The notes: generated by a model not told the origin, from the letters alone. A stretch of 64,000 bases of DNA from Undaria pinnatifida (GCA_012845835.1 JABAKD010000008.1:8664775-8728774); one strand, 5' to 3'; shown: positions 36,001 to 46,319, counted from the stretch's first letter. Numbers and translations are program-made.

Positions 36001-37764
36001 CCGGCGGGGGGGGGGGGTCGTGCCTTCGCGTTTGGTTTGTTCATATACCTGGTAGCTCTATGACACCAGTTTATTTTTTGGGGCTTGGATCTTTTGAGAC
36101 GCCCCCCCCTCCCCCCTCCCTCGTTTTACGATATGTACGGCGTGTGCTGTATGTTGTTGATACGATACTGCCCCCCCCCCCCCCCCCCCCGCCCCCGCCT
36201 CCCTCCCTCCCTTGCCCACTGGCCATACCGGAATTTACATTAACTGATTGAAGCTGTCATCCATATGCAAGTCCGCCTCACAAGCGGTTCTTAATAGGAT
36301 GCAGCTCACCGTTCATGCGACTCGCCGAACACATCATGGCGCTTCGCGCTTGGTGCAAGCAATGTTTGCCTGGTCGGTGAAAACCCGACATGCTCCGTCC
36401 CGGCATAGTAGAGATGCGAGGGTCTATGGTCATAAGACTACGGTCATGCATGAATATCGACCCTCCCCCCCCCCCCCGCCCTGTCCTTTCCTCGTTATAT
36501 ACTTAGTAATATGTACGGCATGCGCTGTATGGTGACGATACGATACTACCCCCCTCCTTCCTTTGCCCACACTCTTGCGTTATGCATTATGCAAATGGGT
36601 TGTTAGCGACCCCCCCCCCTCCCATTGGGGTGTTACGTTACGGGATACCAGGTAGGTTGTAGCCCCCCCCCCTCCTTTGTGGTATATATGTATTATGTTG
36701 GAATGGGTTGTTAGCGACCCCCCCATTGCGGTATTATGTTACGTAATACCATGTAGGTTGTAGACGCCCCCCCATAATATACGGAGTATTATGTTACGTA
36801 ATACCATATAGGTTGTAGACGCCCCCCCATAATATACGGAGTATTATGTTACGTAATACCATATAGGTTGTAGACGCCCCCCCATAATATACGGAGTATT
36901 ATGTTACGTAATACCATGTAGGTTGTAGACGCCCCCCCCATGATATACGGAGAGGGTTGTAAAAGAGCCTCCCTCCCCCGTCGTTGTGGTACGTATCATA
37001 CTGCACGGAATGAGTTGTAAACGACCCCCCGCCCCCCCGCTCCCCCCCCCCCCCCCCCCCCCCCGGGCACGCCTCCTGGTGGAGCAGACCCCGTGGCTGG
37101 ACGACAAGCACGTGGTGTTCGGTGACGTCATCGATGGCGCGCGAACGGTCAAGGACATCGAGCTGCTCGGCAGCAATAGCGGAAAACTAAGCAAAACGGT
37201 GAGCTATGTCGGTTTATTCATTTGTTTAGAGTTTGGTTTGGTTTACTTTACTTTAGATTAGTTTGGTTTGGTGTACTTTACTTTAGATTAGTTTGGTTTG
37301 GTATAGTGTAAAACTCGAACCTGGTACCTAGTCTTTGTAGTTTTCGATTTTTTAGTTGTGCGCTGACCGGCGACTTCTCCGCCGGCCGCCAAGCTCCCCT
37401 TACGGCTACCGTAGCCGACTAAGCCCGGTAAGATTTGGGCGGAAAGAGGGGCTAAATCTTGGTTGAGACGGGGGAGGGGGGGGGACGTCGGACGTCTGGT
37501 CGGATGGCGTTAGTTTTGTGACGCTTCCCCGCCCCGCTCCCCCTTCCTCACGCGTGGCTCTTGACTCTCTCGCCGCCCCCCCCCTTCCTACCTCCCCCCC
37601 CACCTCCCCACCCTCACCCCCTCCATTCCTCCCCCTCCCCCCCCCCTCCTCCCCCGCCCCGCCCGCTCCCCCCGCCCGCCCTCCGCCCCCCGCTCCCGTC
37701 TCCCCCCGCCGCCCCTTCTACCCGAAATGAACAGGTCAAGATCGTGGACTGCGGGCAACTCTAA
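27060..37764 (+). CDS. PDZ-cyclophilin fusion, probably plastid-targeted peptidyl-prolyl isomerase
   Basis: Nine exons: 27060-27152, 29670-29945, 31904-31981, 32356-32442, 33160-33258, 33737-33817, 34334-34498, 37088-37198, 37735-37764. All introns are phase 0 with GT/AG borders; the product has 339 residues. Residues 1-24 form a signal-peptide-like core ([14 protein letters not shown]). Residues 25-80 are a Ser/Ala/Thr/Arg-rich, acid-poor transit-like segment, suggesting import into a complex plastid. PDZ (about 84-170): [10 protein letters not shown] as the ligand loop, then [16 protein letters not shown]. Cyclophilin (179-339): [42 protein letters not shown], with R230, F235, M236, Q238, W296 and H301 matching the proline-isomerase active site. 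It should be catalytically competent. The link from exon 1 to exon 2 across 2.5 kb is inferred from phase and presequence logic. Confidence 0.88.
28120..28380. repeat. GTT/GGT/CTT/GTC trinucleotide array in intron 1
   Basis: It consists of blocks of GGTGTT, GTTCTT and GTTGTC units with clean block boundaries. The long Thr/Asn/Cys/Val frames across it are artefacts. Confidence 0.85.
28620..28745. repeat. GGGTC-type minisatellite in intron 1
   Basis: Units of GGGTCGGGTC, GGATCGGGTC and GGTTGGATC repeat over about 120 bp. The complementary CAACCCGACCCGC follows at 28757-28770, so a short foldback is possible. Confidence 0.7.
29165..29350 (+). repeat. Direct repeat R6, copy 1 (upstream of exon 2)
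   Basis: It shares AAATAAGGTKGGACCCTTCT, GAAAGCTGACCTGCCGAC and CTTCTACAAC with 30200-30375. The copies lie about 1.03 kb apart and flank exon 2 of the PDZ-cyclophilin gene. Confidence 0.7.
30200..30375 (+). repeat. Direct repeat R6, copy 2 (downstream of exon 2)
   Basis: It matches 29165-29350 in the same orientation with about 20 percent scattered differences. It ends in CAACGTTTATCGTATAAATG against CAACATTTGTCGTATATAAC in copy 1. Confidence 0.7.
30606..30655. other. Perfect 17-bp stem hairpin in intron 2
   Basis: GTCGGCAAGTCGGCTGG (30606-30622) and its exact complement CCAGCCGACTTGCCGAC (30639-30655) enclose a 16-base loop. It lies in the intron between exons 2 and 3 of the PDZ-cyclophilin gene. 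It could be a foldback element core or an RNA structure; nothing nearby decides this. Confidence 0.75.
31029..31335. mobile_element. TIR element, family MITE-B, copy 1
   Basis: The left end ACGCGTGCTTACGATAGAGG and right end CCTCTACCGTAGCACGCGTC are inverted copies. The interior, about 260 bp, includes GGGTTAAGGAGCTCCGCCCC and CAGCCCAAAAAAGGTATACC. Related copies: 40379-40723 with both ends, 39048-39300 with the left end intact, and a partial one at 41570-41690. No coding capacity. Confidence 0.75.
31560..31785 (+). mobile_element. SINE family S1, copy d (5'-truncated)
   Basis: Only the body is present: CGAGTCGACGAGGGAAGAGA, TTGACCCCGGGTCTGAGTTA and AGGGAGGGAGAAGGATAAAG, then an A run near 31768. 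Lack of the head fits 5' truncation during retrotransposition. It lies in intron 2 of the PDZ-cyclophilin gene. Confidence 0.6.
32160..32335 (+). promoter_or_regulatory. C-rich polypyrimidine tract before exon 4 of the PDZ-cyclophilin gene
   Basis: It is nearly pure C/T with runs up to 14 C, ending shortly before the TTTAG acceptor at 32355. The same arrangement precedes exon 2 (29471-29640) and exon 9 (37580-37720). Confidence 0.6.
32460..32815. repeat. TGGTA/TGGTG pentanucleotide array in intron 4
   Basis: About seventy units of TGGTA, TGGTG, TGGCA and CGGTG type form homogeneous blocks (first TGGTA/TGGCA, then TGGTG with CGGTG islands). The block structure suggests repeated local expansion. 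All long frames here are repeat artefacts. Confidence 0.9.
34056..34082 (+). pseudogene. Remnant of the start of cyclophilin exon 7, with its acceptor
   Basis: CAG followed by GGGGGTGGCTTGAAGGACGC mirrors the true exon start at 34334 (CAG then GGAGGTGACTTCGAGAACGC) at most positions. It lies about 280 bp upstream of the true exon in the same intron and lacks the rest of the exon. Confidence 0.6.
34672..34755 (+). pseudogene. Remnant of the end of cyclophilin exon 7, copy 1
   Basis: GATGGCTAACGGCGGTCTGG, then CCAATGGAAGCCAGATCTTC, mirrors the exon end (CATGGCTAACGCCGGTCCGG, CCAATGGAAGCCAGTTCTTT). The match continues past the exon border into the intron (GGTGGCCGTGA against GGAGGCCGTAA), but the GT donor is lost (AAGGAAAGG). 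It lies 174 bp downstream of the true exon. Confidence 0.75.
34860..35710 (+). repeat. Dispersed repeat R2, plus-strand copy (about 850 bp)
   Basis: It starts TTATTTGTTGTTTGCCTTAG, TTTGACC, CACGCATCCCTTTCGAGACG and matches the reverse complement of 5330-6015. The first 150 bp also match 59284-59470, and the first 70 bp match 51239-51310. No protein domain recognised. It sits in the intron between exons 7 and 8 of the PDZ-cyclophilin gene. Confidence 0.6.
35757..35835 (+). pseudogene. Remnant of the end of cyclophilin exon 7, copy 2
   Basis: GTGCTGAGCATGGCAAATG, then GAATGGAAGCCAGTTCTTCG and GTGGCCAAGG, again mirrors the end of exon 34334-34498, with a small deletion and no donor GT. It is followed, like the true exon and copy 1, by a G-rich run. 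Confidence 0.7.
36245..36453 (+). repeat. Dispersed repeat R1, copy 2
   Basis: It matches 1923-2108 along most of its length, with an extra segment near 36270-36300. It begins ATTGAAGCTGTCATCCATAT and ends GGTCATGCATGAATATCG. Confidence 0.65.
36600..36955. repeat. 55-bp tandem array in the intron before exon 8
   Basis: A unit containing GACGCCCCCCCATAATATAC and ATTATGTTACGTAATACCAT repeats exactly every 55 bp from 36763 to 36928. More diverged units extend upstream to about 36600, where a unit carries GATACCAGGTAGG. TTACGTAA inside each unit is self-complementary. Confidence 0.88.
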
Positions 37765-37793
37765 ACATCGCTTGGAGGCCTCTCTCTTTTCCT

Positions 37794-37885
37794 TAACGCC
37801 TTCGCGACTGGAAAACCTTTTTGGGGGGACAAAACTACTTGGAATTGGTACAGGGAAGGGTTTTGGGGCTCGTAAGGGGTTTAAC
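37794..37885 (+). mobile_element. Short TIR element, family MITE-C, copy 1
   Basis: TAACGCCTTCGCGACTGGAAA through GGCTCGTAAGGGGTTTAAC. The family is about 92 bp long, with ends GTTAACGCCTTT / AAAGGGGTTAAC best preserved at 57779-57868. Other copies: 39925-40022 (+), 56256-56353 (-) and a partial one near 54304-54375 (-). Confidence 0.6.
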
Positions 37886-38639
37886 CTCTTTAAGACGGCA
37901 CCGAACTTTTTCCTGACATGAAGTACTTGGAATTAGAGTGGTTGCCTTAACAACGTCAAGTCTGCCCACGTTTGGAGAGGACACTCTTCGTATTCTACAA
38001 AACAGTTTGGAAAATTACTGTAGGATTACTGCAGTTTTCGTAGAGAGTTGGAGATTTTTTTTCAAGTCAAATTTCGTCGTACGGATGTATGTACGACGTC
38101 AACAAATAGGCAGAGGGCGGGCGGACGGGCGGGCGGAGGGGCGGGGGGGGGTTGGGCACCCAACTTTGTGGGGAAACCCTGCTTAGAAAATTACGTGGAG
38201 TTTGTTTGGGATTTTTTTTTCTCAGTTTCTTTTGTATAATAGAAGTCACCATGCAGGGCAGCACGTGCGTGCGTGCGTGCGTGAGTGCGGGCACCCTTCT
38301 TTTTGGGAGACACTACTTGGATAATGAACGATTACACTTGGTTTCTTTTTCAGCTCTCGTCGTATCATGTCGTATCCTCCCGGTACGTGTCTCATACAAA
38401 CGAGCAGTACTTGGTTACAAAGTGTTGATCCTTTTCAAGTGGAAAGGTGTTGATACTTGAACTGAAAAGTGGGACATTCTTTCGATGAAAATCGAACAGC
38501 AGTGGGAATGCTGAATGAAACCCGCATGCGTGTGGATATTACCCAGAAGGTACCGCCTTATTATCGCTAGAATCCTCTTCAATCAAAGCCCCGTGTGACC
38601 TCGGCAACCGAAGCTTCAGAAGACACCAGCACCTCTCAC

Positions 38640-38860
38640 CCCTTTTGACAGACAGAGAAAAAACTGGACAAATCGGACAGATCACGATCTAGATCATCCC
38701 GCTCTCACGCTTTCCGCTAAAAATGTGTAACAGTATACGCAAGAAAAATCCAAAAATCCCCTCGGGAGGAATTGAGCCAGCGACCTTGACGTTTAGTAGG
38801 GACGGGATTCACCTACAGACCGTGAGTAGTTGGTGAGCACCACAGGACACGCCTGTTGAC
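38640..38860 (-). mobile_element. Possible SINE-like fragment
   Basis: On the minus strand GTCGCTGGCTCAATTCCTCC resembles a pol III box B context, and GCGGAAAGCGTGAGAGCGGG matches the body of SINE family S2 (GCGGAAAGCGCGAGAGCG). No clear head end or tail; could be coincidental. Confidence 0.3.
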
Positions 38861-39047
38861 CGAAGAGATCTACCTGCTGCCCGGGACGATGATACTCTCC
38901 CACATGAATGTATGTATTAATATAGTTGCAGGTGCCCTCTGAAGTGGCCGTTGCTCTCTATAGTGCCTGTGAAATCGCTTGGCACACAGATGGGAACAAC
39001 CAGTATGCCGGTAGCTAGCGGTGTCAGTATGCTATTATTAGTATACG

Positions 39048-39300
39048 ACACGCGTGCCGCCATAGAGGTACACCACTTTTTTTCTGAGGTTCTTCTCATT
39101 TTCGAAGCTTAAAGTCCTCTCCCAAAAAACTGATGTCTGGATATAAAATTGAAACTGCTCACCACCGGATGAGAAATCCCACATGGCCTTGGTGGTATAC
39201 AACGAAAATCATTGCGAAAAAAATGACCTATTTCCGCCGATTTTGCGTTAAGGAACCCCCGTCATTCAGAAAAAAAGCCAAAAAAAGGTATACCTCTATC
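39048..39300 (+). mobile_element. MITE-B copy 3, right end replaced by a tandem array
   Basis: The left end ACACGCGTGCCGCCATAGAGG and inner blocks (ACCGGATGAGAAATCCCACA, TTTTGCGTTAAGGAACCCCC) match 31029-31335. The right end stops at AAAAAAAGGTATACCTCTATC and passes directly into the array at 39285. Confidence 0.6.
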
Positions 39301-39705
39301 GGAGTAGTACCGCTCGTGCCGATACAGTGCCGGTAAAGGGTATGTCTATATCTCGGAGTAGTACCGCTTGTGCCGATATAGTGCAGGTAAAGGGTATATC
39401 TCTATCGGAGTAGTACCGCTTGTGCCGATATAGTGCCAGTAAAGGGTATTATACCTATATCGGAGTAGTACCGCTTGTGCCGATATAGTGCCAGTAAAGG
39501 GTATATCTCTATCGGAGTAGTACCGCTTGTGCCGATATAGTGCCAGTAAAGGGTATATCTCTATCGGAGTAGTACCGATTGTGCCGATATAGTGCCGGTA
39601 AAGGGTATACCTCTATCGGAGTAGTACCGCTTGTGCCGATATAGTGCCGGTAAAGGGTATACCTCTATCGCAGTACCGCTTGTGCCGATATAGTGCCGGT
39701 ATTAT
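39285..39705. repeat. About 52-bp tandem array grown from the end of MITE-B
   Basis: About eight units of GGTATACCTCTATCGGAGTA, GTACCGCTTGTGCCGATATA and GTGCCGGTAAAG. Each unit repeats the GGTATACCTCTA that forms the inner end of the MITE-B right terminus. Confidence 0.88.
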
Positions 39706-39924
39706 CATGTATTTATTTTCGGCTGACACACATACCGGTGACTACACAAAAGAAGCTGGCACATCCCGGGGCGCTCTAAATAATAGAGGGACCAGAGTGT
39801 ACTACTGTGTGTGGCTTGAGACCCACGGGCTATGTTATAGGAGGGGTCGCTCTTGGAGACTTTTTTGCGGTGTGGCTGGGGGTCACTCGCGCGTAAGTGA
39901 GCCCCCTCCCTGTTCCTTTGCGCG

Positions 39925-40022
39925 CCTTAACGCCTCTACAACTGGAAACCCATTTTTTTTACAAACTTTACTTGACGTTAGTATAGGAAGGGATTTTTGG
40001 GGGGCTCTAAAGGCGGGGTTTT
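39925..40022 (+). mobile_element. MITE-C, copy 2
   Basis: TTAACGCCTCTACAACTGGA through GGCTCTAAAGGCGGGGTTTT, the same inner order as 57779-57868. Ends are degraded. Confidence 0.55.
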
Positions 40023-40378
40023 AAGGAATTCGTGATCACGACCGTTTTCATTTAGCGAGATAATCAATGAATACCTGTGGTAACCCGCAATGGTTGATAT
40101 TGGAACTTGGTTACTCGTATAGCTACACGCGGCTGTGCTGCGTCTCAAAATCGAATAACATATACACACATACATGAGATATACGGAGAGCCCACTCGAG
40201 CATCTGGTTAGAGTCTACGCTCTGCGCCAAGCAAAATCACATTGAGATATAGACACGGAGCGCCCCTCACTCGAATGGTTTAGCTTCGATTCTACGCCGC
40301 GCCAAGCAAATCGCATTGAGATACACGGAGTCACTCTCCTGCGCGAGTGTCTCAAGTCCAGTAGTAAAAAAAGGGGGG

Positions 40379-40723
40379 ACGCGTGCGCTACGATAGAGGT
40401 CCGTGCGCACATCGCCGCTTTTTTTCTGAGGTTTCTCAATTTTGGGGAGGAGAGCTTTTTAAAGACCTCTCCCCAAAAATGTTTTCATGATTTTTGGAGA
40501 AAAAACAAAACTGCTGTAGTAGACCGGGGCCAGGGAGATGAAAAAATGCCACGTATATATGGTGGCCTCCATAAGGTACACACAACAAGAACCACACGCC
40601 CCCCCGAAAAATGGGCCTACAATGAGGTTTCCGACGACTTCTTTGGGTCAAGGTGCCCCGTCATGTTCAGAAACCATTTCAGACGAATAAAGTAAGTGCT
40701 GCCTTTATCGTAGCACGCGCGTC
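40379..40723. mobile_element. MITE-B, copy 2
   Basis: The left end GACGCGTGCGCTACGATAGAGG and right end CCTTTATCGTAGCACGCGCGTC are inverted over about 22 bp. The interior is diverged but keeps TTTTTTTCTGAGGTTTCTCA and CCCCGTCATGTTCAGAAACC. Confidence 0.72.
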
Positions 40724-40888
40724 TGCGGGGTACATTTTAGCTATAACATCCCCCCCCCTGCCTTAGCCGCTGCCGTGGTCGCGATGAACAAAGGGAAACG
40801 AGAAGAATACACGGACAAGGAAAAGTACCAAGGGGGGTGGGGGGGGGGGGGGGGGGTGGCATCCCTTCTTGCTCTCCCGTTGGGCCGC

Positions 40889-41277
40889 TGTTATAAGGAG
40901 TAGTTTGGGTAAGCTATTTTGGTTAACCTTTTGCAAGCGGTCAAACGGACTAAAATGCCCCAACGCTAATTCCTTAACAAATGGCGTCGTCGACAGATCA
41001 TGTTTTTTTGGGGGTCGTGGATTCGATTCCCACCATCCACAATAATAAACTTTTCAGCTTTTCCCCATGTCGAACTTGACAAAATACTCTCCGCGGTATC
41101 CCCAGGAAATGAAACCGCTTGGATATTGACAGGTCCGCCCGTATATCCCGCCGACCTGGTATCCCGCCGTTTCAGGGGGGGAGGAGAGTGTTATAAGGCT
41201 TAGCTTGGGTAAGCTATATTGGTTAACATTTTGCAGCAAGTGGTCAAACGGACTAATACCCCACTAATACCTTAACA
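40889..41277 (+). mobile_element. Miniature LTR element (TRIM-like), copy 1
   Basis: Terminal direct repeats 40889-40979 and 41189-41277 start TGTTATAAGG and end CTTAACA. Right after the first comes ATGGCGTCGTCGACAG, a primer-site-like sequence. Just before the second comes the purine run CAGGGGGGGAGGAGAG. The interior is only about 210 bp and non-coding. Flanks (GCCGC / CCGTG) share CCG at best. Confidence 0.75.
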
Positions 41278-42075
41278 CCGTGCTATGTTTTTTTTTTGGG
41301 GGGGGGGGTTGTCCCCTTTTTTTATCATAGCTGGCAGGCGTTATTATCGCCTGCCTCTGAACGAACGGCCCCGCCCGCACCTTCTGTCAGAAGGTATCCG
41401 GCGAACAGAGCAAGCAACTGTTTAATACCAGATACGTTATATAACCCGTTTCCAACAACTCCACACCTATAGGTCTAAACAATTATCCCAGTCTAACTTC
41501 AAGTAACTTGAAGTGTTTTGTCCCACGTTGAGAGTACGGTGGTGCCAAAACGGTGCAAAAACGGTTAACGACACATACATACATGCTACGCTAGAGGTGT
41601 GCGCCATTGTATTTATGCGGAGACCTCACTTTGAGAGGATCTTTAAAGAGCCTTCCCTCTCCAAAAACTGATCTGGGACACAACGAAAATTGCTGCCGGA
41701 TGAACACTCTCATGACCTCTATACAAGGCATGCGACGAAAATCGTGCAGAAAAAGAACGAAGTCCCGACGATAAAAAAATTGGAAAAAGGGGAGTCGTTC
41801 TACGGTCTAGCCCCCCCCCTCCAACTTTTCTTTGACGAAATCGCCGGTTTCAAAAGCAGCTCCCGGTCGTATCTCCTGAAATGCGGTGTCCCTCGACACT
41901 TCGACGTCATCGATCGATAGACCCTTTCTTTGCACACAAGAAGATATACGGATACTTGTCTTTCAACTTTTCAATAGTATCCTTCCTTGTTGTGTCGAGC
42001 AGCCATGAAACGTTTTCGTCACAGAAACTAGCTGGTTTTGGGCGGGGGCTACCGTGGAATCAGTCAGGGGCTCCG

Positions 42076-42447
42076 TGTTATAAGGCTTAGTTTGGGTAAG
42101 CTATCGGTTAACCTTTTGCAAGTGGTCAAACGGACTAATACCCCACTAATCCCTTAACAAATGGCGTCGTCGACAGACCATGGGTTTTTGGGTAGTGGGT
42201 TCGATCCCCACATCCACCATAATAAACTTTTTCAGTTTTTCCTATGGCGAACTTGAAAAATACTCTCCCCGGTATGCCCAGGAAATGAAACGGCTTGGAT
42301 ATATTGCCAGGTCCGCCCGTATGTCCGGCCGACCTGCTATCCCGCCGTTTCAGGGGGGGAGAGTGTTATAAGGCTTAGTTTGGGTAAGCTATCGGTTAAC
42401 CTTTTGCAAGTGGTCAAACGGACTAATACCCCACTAACCCCTTAACA
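42076..42447 (+). mobile_element. Miniature LTR element (TRIM-like), copy 2
   Basis: The 84-bp terminal repeats (42076-42159, 42364-42447) begin TGTTATAAGGCTTAG and end CTTAACA. TGGCGTCGTCGACAGACC starts at 42162 and a purine run (CAGGGGGGGAGAG) precedes the second repeat. A 4-bp TCCG flanks both sides (42072-42075, 42448-42451), a likely target duplication. The interior includes GTGGGTTCGATCCCCACATC, which folds like a tRNA T-arm. Same family as copy 1. Confidence 0.82.
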
Positions 42448-45400
42448 TCCGCATTTCAGAAACCGTTCTCTATGCAAAAACTGCCGCTTCTATTATTGTA
42501 GAACGTCGTCTAACATCTAACCGATCCTCGCGTAAGTGACCAGAGTACAGAGCCAGAGGCACACCCCTGCATAGCAATAGTCGGTCACTTTACGTGCATA
42601 CTGCCCCGATACCACTACACAGAGTGACGACACCTACCAGGGTGGTCACAGCTTGTTGTCCAGAATGAAGGGGACTGCCCGGGGGCGGGGGGGGGGGGGT
42701 AGCTAACAGTGCGCGTGATCACGGCTTTTCCAGGAGAGGCCGCTAAGGGTATTGAGCAAAGTATCCCACGAAAGTTGAGCTGGGGACTTGAAAAGGAAGT
42801 GTGGTGGCAAAAAAAAAAATCTCGTATACTCGTATGAACATTGATATAGTTACATTGATACGTGTACCAGGTACCAGGTATCTTGTTTGGATGGAAAGAC
42901 CCCTGCTGCTTGCTATCGTTGCTGCTGCTTTTTTTTGTCGTCGCTGTTTTCTGCCACCTGGGATACGGCGGATCGATGAAGGGGCCTGGCTGCAGGCTAT
43001 GCTCGTACGATTCATCTCTGGCATCACGCCTTTTCGTCTGAATGTCTCCACAGAATCTAAGTTGCAAATATATGTGGAAATTCTGAGACGGGGTATTTAT
43101 TGGGAGATATCGTTGCAAGACGGCCGGCGCGGGGGAAGCGCCGACCTTCCTTGTAATCTAGTCAATTCACGAAGTAAACTGTTTTAGGGCTTTCTAGCCC
43201 GTACAAACGTTGTCGGGCTGCGCGCGCGAACTTCTCTGAAATCGTGGTTCGGCTGATGATATGTTGAGCTCCTCATGTGACATAGAATACACGTGAGGAG
43301 CCTGAAGAACTTCTGAAACTAACTGCACACCTCCTAGACTAGCGTGGGGGATGACGCGTAAGAAGGTGTCACTGACGCGTGTGTTTTTGATTAAACCGCT
43401 TTTCCCAGACCCATCCGCATACAGCACATCCAAGTGTCCGTACCGACTCGCCATCCTAGAGAGAGAAAAAAACAAACTCTGTACTCGCCCGTGGTCACAT
43501 CGAGGCAGACACATACATCGCAAGATAATATAAAGCAAGCTACCAGGCGCATACGGTATACTCATGCATGTAAATATGTCGCGTCCAGGCTGTTTTCCTG
43601 GAGCATGGCAACGGGACTCTTTTGGCATTATCAAAGTCGCCAGTTTGCACCTGCCATCAATAGCGAACCTCGGGTCCGCTTCACATGAAAGTGGTTTAGT
43701 TGTTGTATTTTTCATTCCTGAGCGAGCGCAGCTGGCGGCCAATGCCGCCCGCAAAGCGAAGCGCCTTGTACACGACACCGTTACCATTTACTAGCGTGGG
43801 TAATACAAAACCACACGAGACATCGCGAGCTCTCAGAATTGCCCATCACGTTTTGCAGGTCCGACAAACTCCCGATAAATTTATTCTCTACCTAGGCAAT
43901 AGATAGCAGTAGACTAGTGTTATAGGGCTCAAGCTTCCAAGAAGCACTATTAATAGAAAACGATGGCCTGTCGCAGTTGAACTCTTTTTTTTATTTTTAC
44001 CGACCCCAGTTTCGGGGACCAAACTACTTGGAATTAGCATGGAATTTTTTTTCCAGCAGTAGCGAAAAGGGTCAAAAGCTGCCTATGATACGTAGAAAAC
44101 GATTGCCTACTGTTAAAAGCTACCTCACCTACGCACCAGATAGCCCTCGCTTCATATAATATCATATGCCAGGGGTACATACCTGGTATACAAAAAATAC
44201 GAGAGAGTACCGAGCGCCGTGAAACAGGAGGGGAAGAAAGCAAAACAACGGTAACAAAAATCAGGTATCTATCGTGCTATGATACTGCCAAAATGTACCG
44301 TGGTACGCAAACCTGGTATACGCTATTGCTGTAGCCCAACCCGAGCCATAAAACAGAGTTGCTTGATGTCTTGTTCGCTTTGAAAGGGGCTGGGGCTAGA
44401 AAACGACGTACAATATGTACCAGGAGTAATATAAAAGCGTTCTACAAAAAAAAAAAAAAACGAGAAAAACACAGCCCAGCAGCAAAGACAATTTCCATGC
44501 ATACGAGCCCAAAAACAAGGGGGAAGAGACAAGAAGCTGGGAGGAGACGACACAAATAAAACAACAACAAAAACACACCAAAAACAACCAAACCAAACCA
44601 TACCGATTGACATGCCCAATGACGTAATACCTAAGTACCTGGCATACGGTATCCCCGCGAAATTTCTCTTATGTACCAACACGCACCAGGCAGGGGAAAA
44701 CACCACACACAAAAAATCATGCCATCATATCTTTGTATACTAAAGAGTACAGTAGGGGTCTCCGAATAAGGCGGTATCCCGATACGGGTCGGTCAATATC
44801 GCATGGGGCGACCGGGGAATTGCACTTATAACCTGGAACAAGGCGGCTTCCTCCAACAAGGCGGTCTTATTGCTCTGCCATAGCAACGCCATGCTAGCGG
44901 GGGGCCTCTATACTGTGCGGGCGAACTCGCCTCGCCTTGGGTTTTCTCGAGAACAAACTAGCCATAAACAAAAAAAACATCTAGAAAAAAATAGAAAAAA
45001 AACAAGAGGAAACAAGAAGAAAAAACAGGAAAACATATCAATATCATCATCCTAATCTCAATTCCGGCAAGTCACGGCGCACGCGCATTACACACGCCTT
45101 TCGCTTTTGCCTCTCTCCCCCGTCTGTCTGCCTGTCACTCTCTGCCCCCCCCCGTCCCCCGTGCACCGTCGGGCACCCTTCTCGACGCCCCTGCCTACCC
45201 ATCCCCGTTTCCCTTAGCCGAAAAAAAAGCCTTTTACAAGACCAATATTGTTCATGGCACTACATGTGCGAGCCAGCATTAAGTTTGTTGGCACTTCGGT
45301 AACCACGCATGATTCCGCGATAAATACCAAATAACGTCGCCTCTTACAAGATCAAACTATTAATAGGTGTAATCAAGACACCCAGTCAGCATCCAGCTAG

Positions 45401-46319
45401 GTTCCATCAAACGTGCTTCGTGACGACACCGAGCCAACATCCAGTTAGTTTAGGTCTCCCCTCATGTACCTACGAACCAACCACCACATTAACAAGAGAA
45501 AGTTACCCGCGTCCGTTTTTTAACAAATGGCAAATGTTTTCGCTTGCGCGACGACGACGAATGACCTTCGTTCGAAGAATCGACTCAAAAGCTGCAAAAG
45601 CCTTTTGGCGAAAGACCGACTCGATCGCAAATCGCAAGCAAGAAAAAAAACGAGAGCCAGCTTAAAATAGACTTAAGCTGGCTCAAGAGATGCAGCCCGT
45701 TCGCAAAAATACCTGGTACAAACTTGTTTCGCAAAAGAAAAAAGGGGGTCATCGTAAGCTGGCTCACCACGCACCCTTCCAGCAAAATACTCAACATATT
45801 ATATGGTCGCGCACACAACGAGAGCCAGCTTACGCTTTCTTCTCGAGGCTCACACACGTTACTTTGCGGCAGGGACAACAACAAGCCAGCACCTAGTTAG
45901 CCAGGTGGAGCCTTTTACAACAACAGCTTGTTTGTGACATCGACCGAGCCAGCATCAACTCGCCTCTCCCGCGTACCATCATCCCCGCCAAAACCACCCC
46001 AACCACCACAACGGTTATAGAACGAAAATGTCGCGCCAACATTTTACACAAGACTTAACTTATACTCGCGACATCGAGCGCCAATCTCAGGCTCCCCGTG
46101 ACGTGAAGCGAAGCCGACGCCTTGCACAAGAAAACCCAAACCCATTACCACGAGAAAAACTGAGAGCCAACTAGGGCTTCCAAAAGATAAAATAGAACCG
46201 ATTCAACATCCCAAGCGTTGTTCTGTCACCAGTCCAACATGCTCTTTTCACAAGACTACCTTGTTCGTGTAACGACGCAGCTATTAATAGTTGACGACGA
46301 CGACCGTGCGTACAAACTA

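Noticed and set aside
39285-39705. Possible CRISPR-like array (regular 52-bp units)
   Set aside because: Units are contiguous with no unique spacers, in nuclear eukaryotic DNA; it is a satellite.
42160-42230. Possible tRNA gene (GGGTTCGATCCCC T-arm)
   Set aside because: No proper acceptor or anticodon stem could be paired; the segment is the interior of a miniature LTR element.
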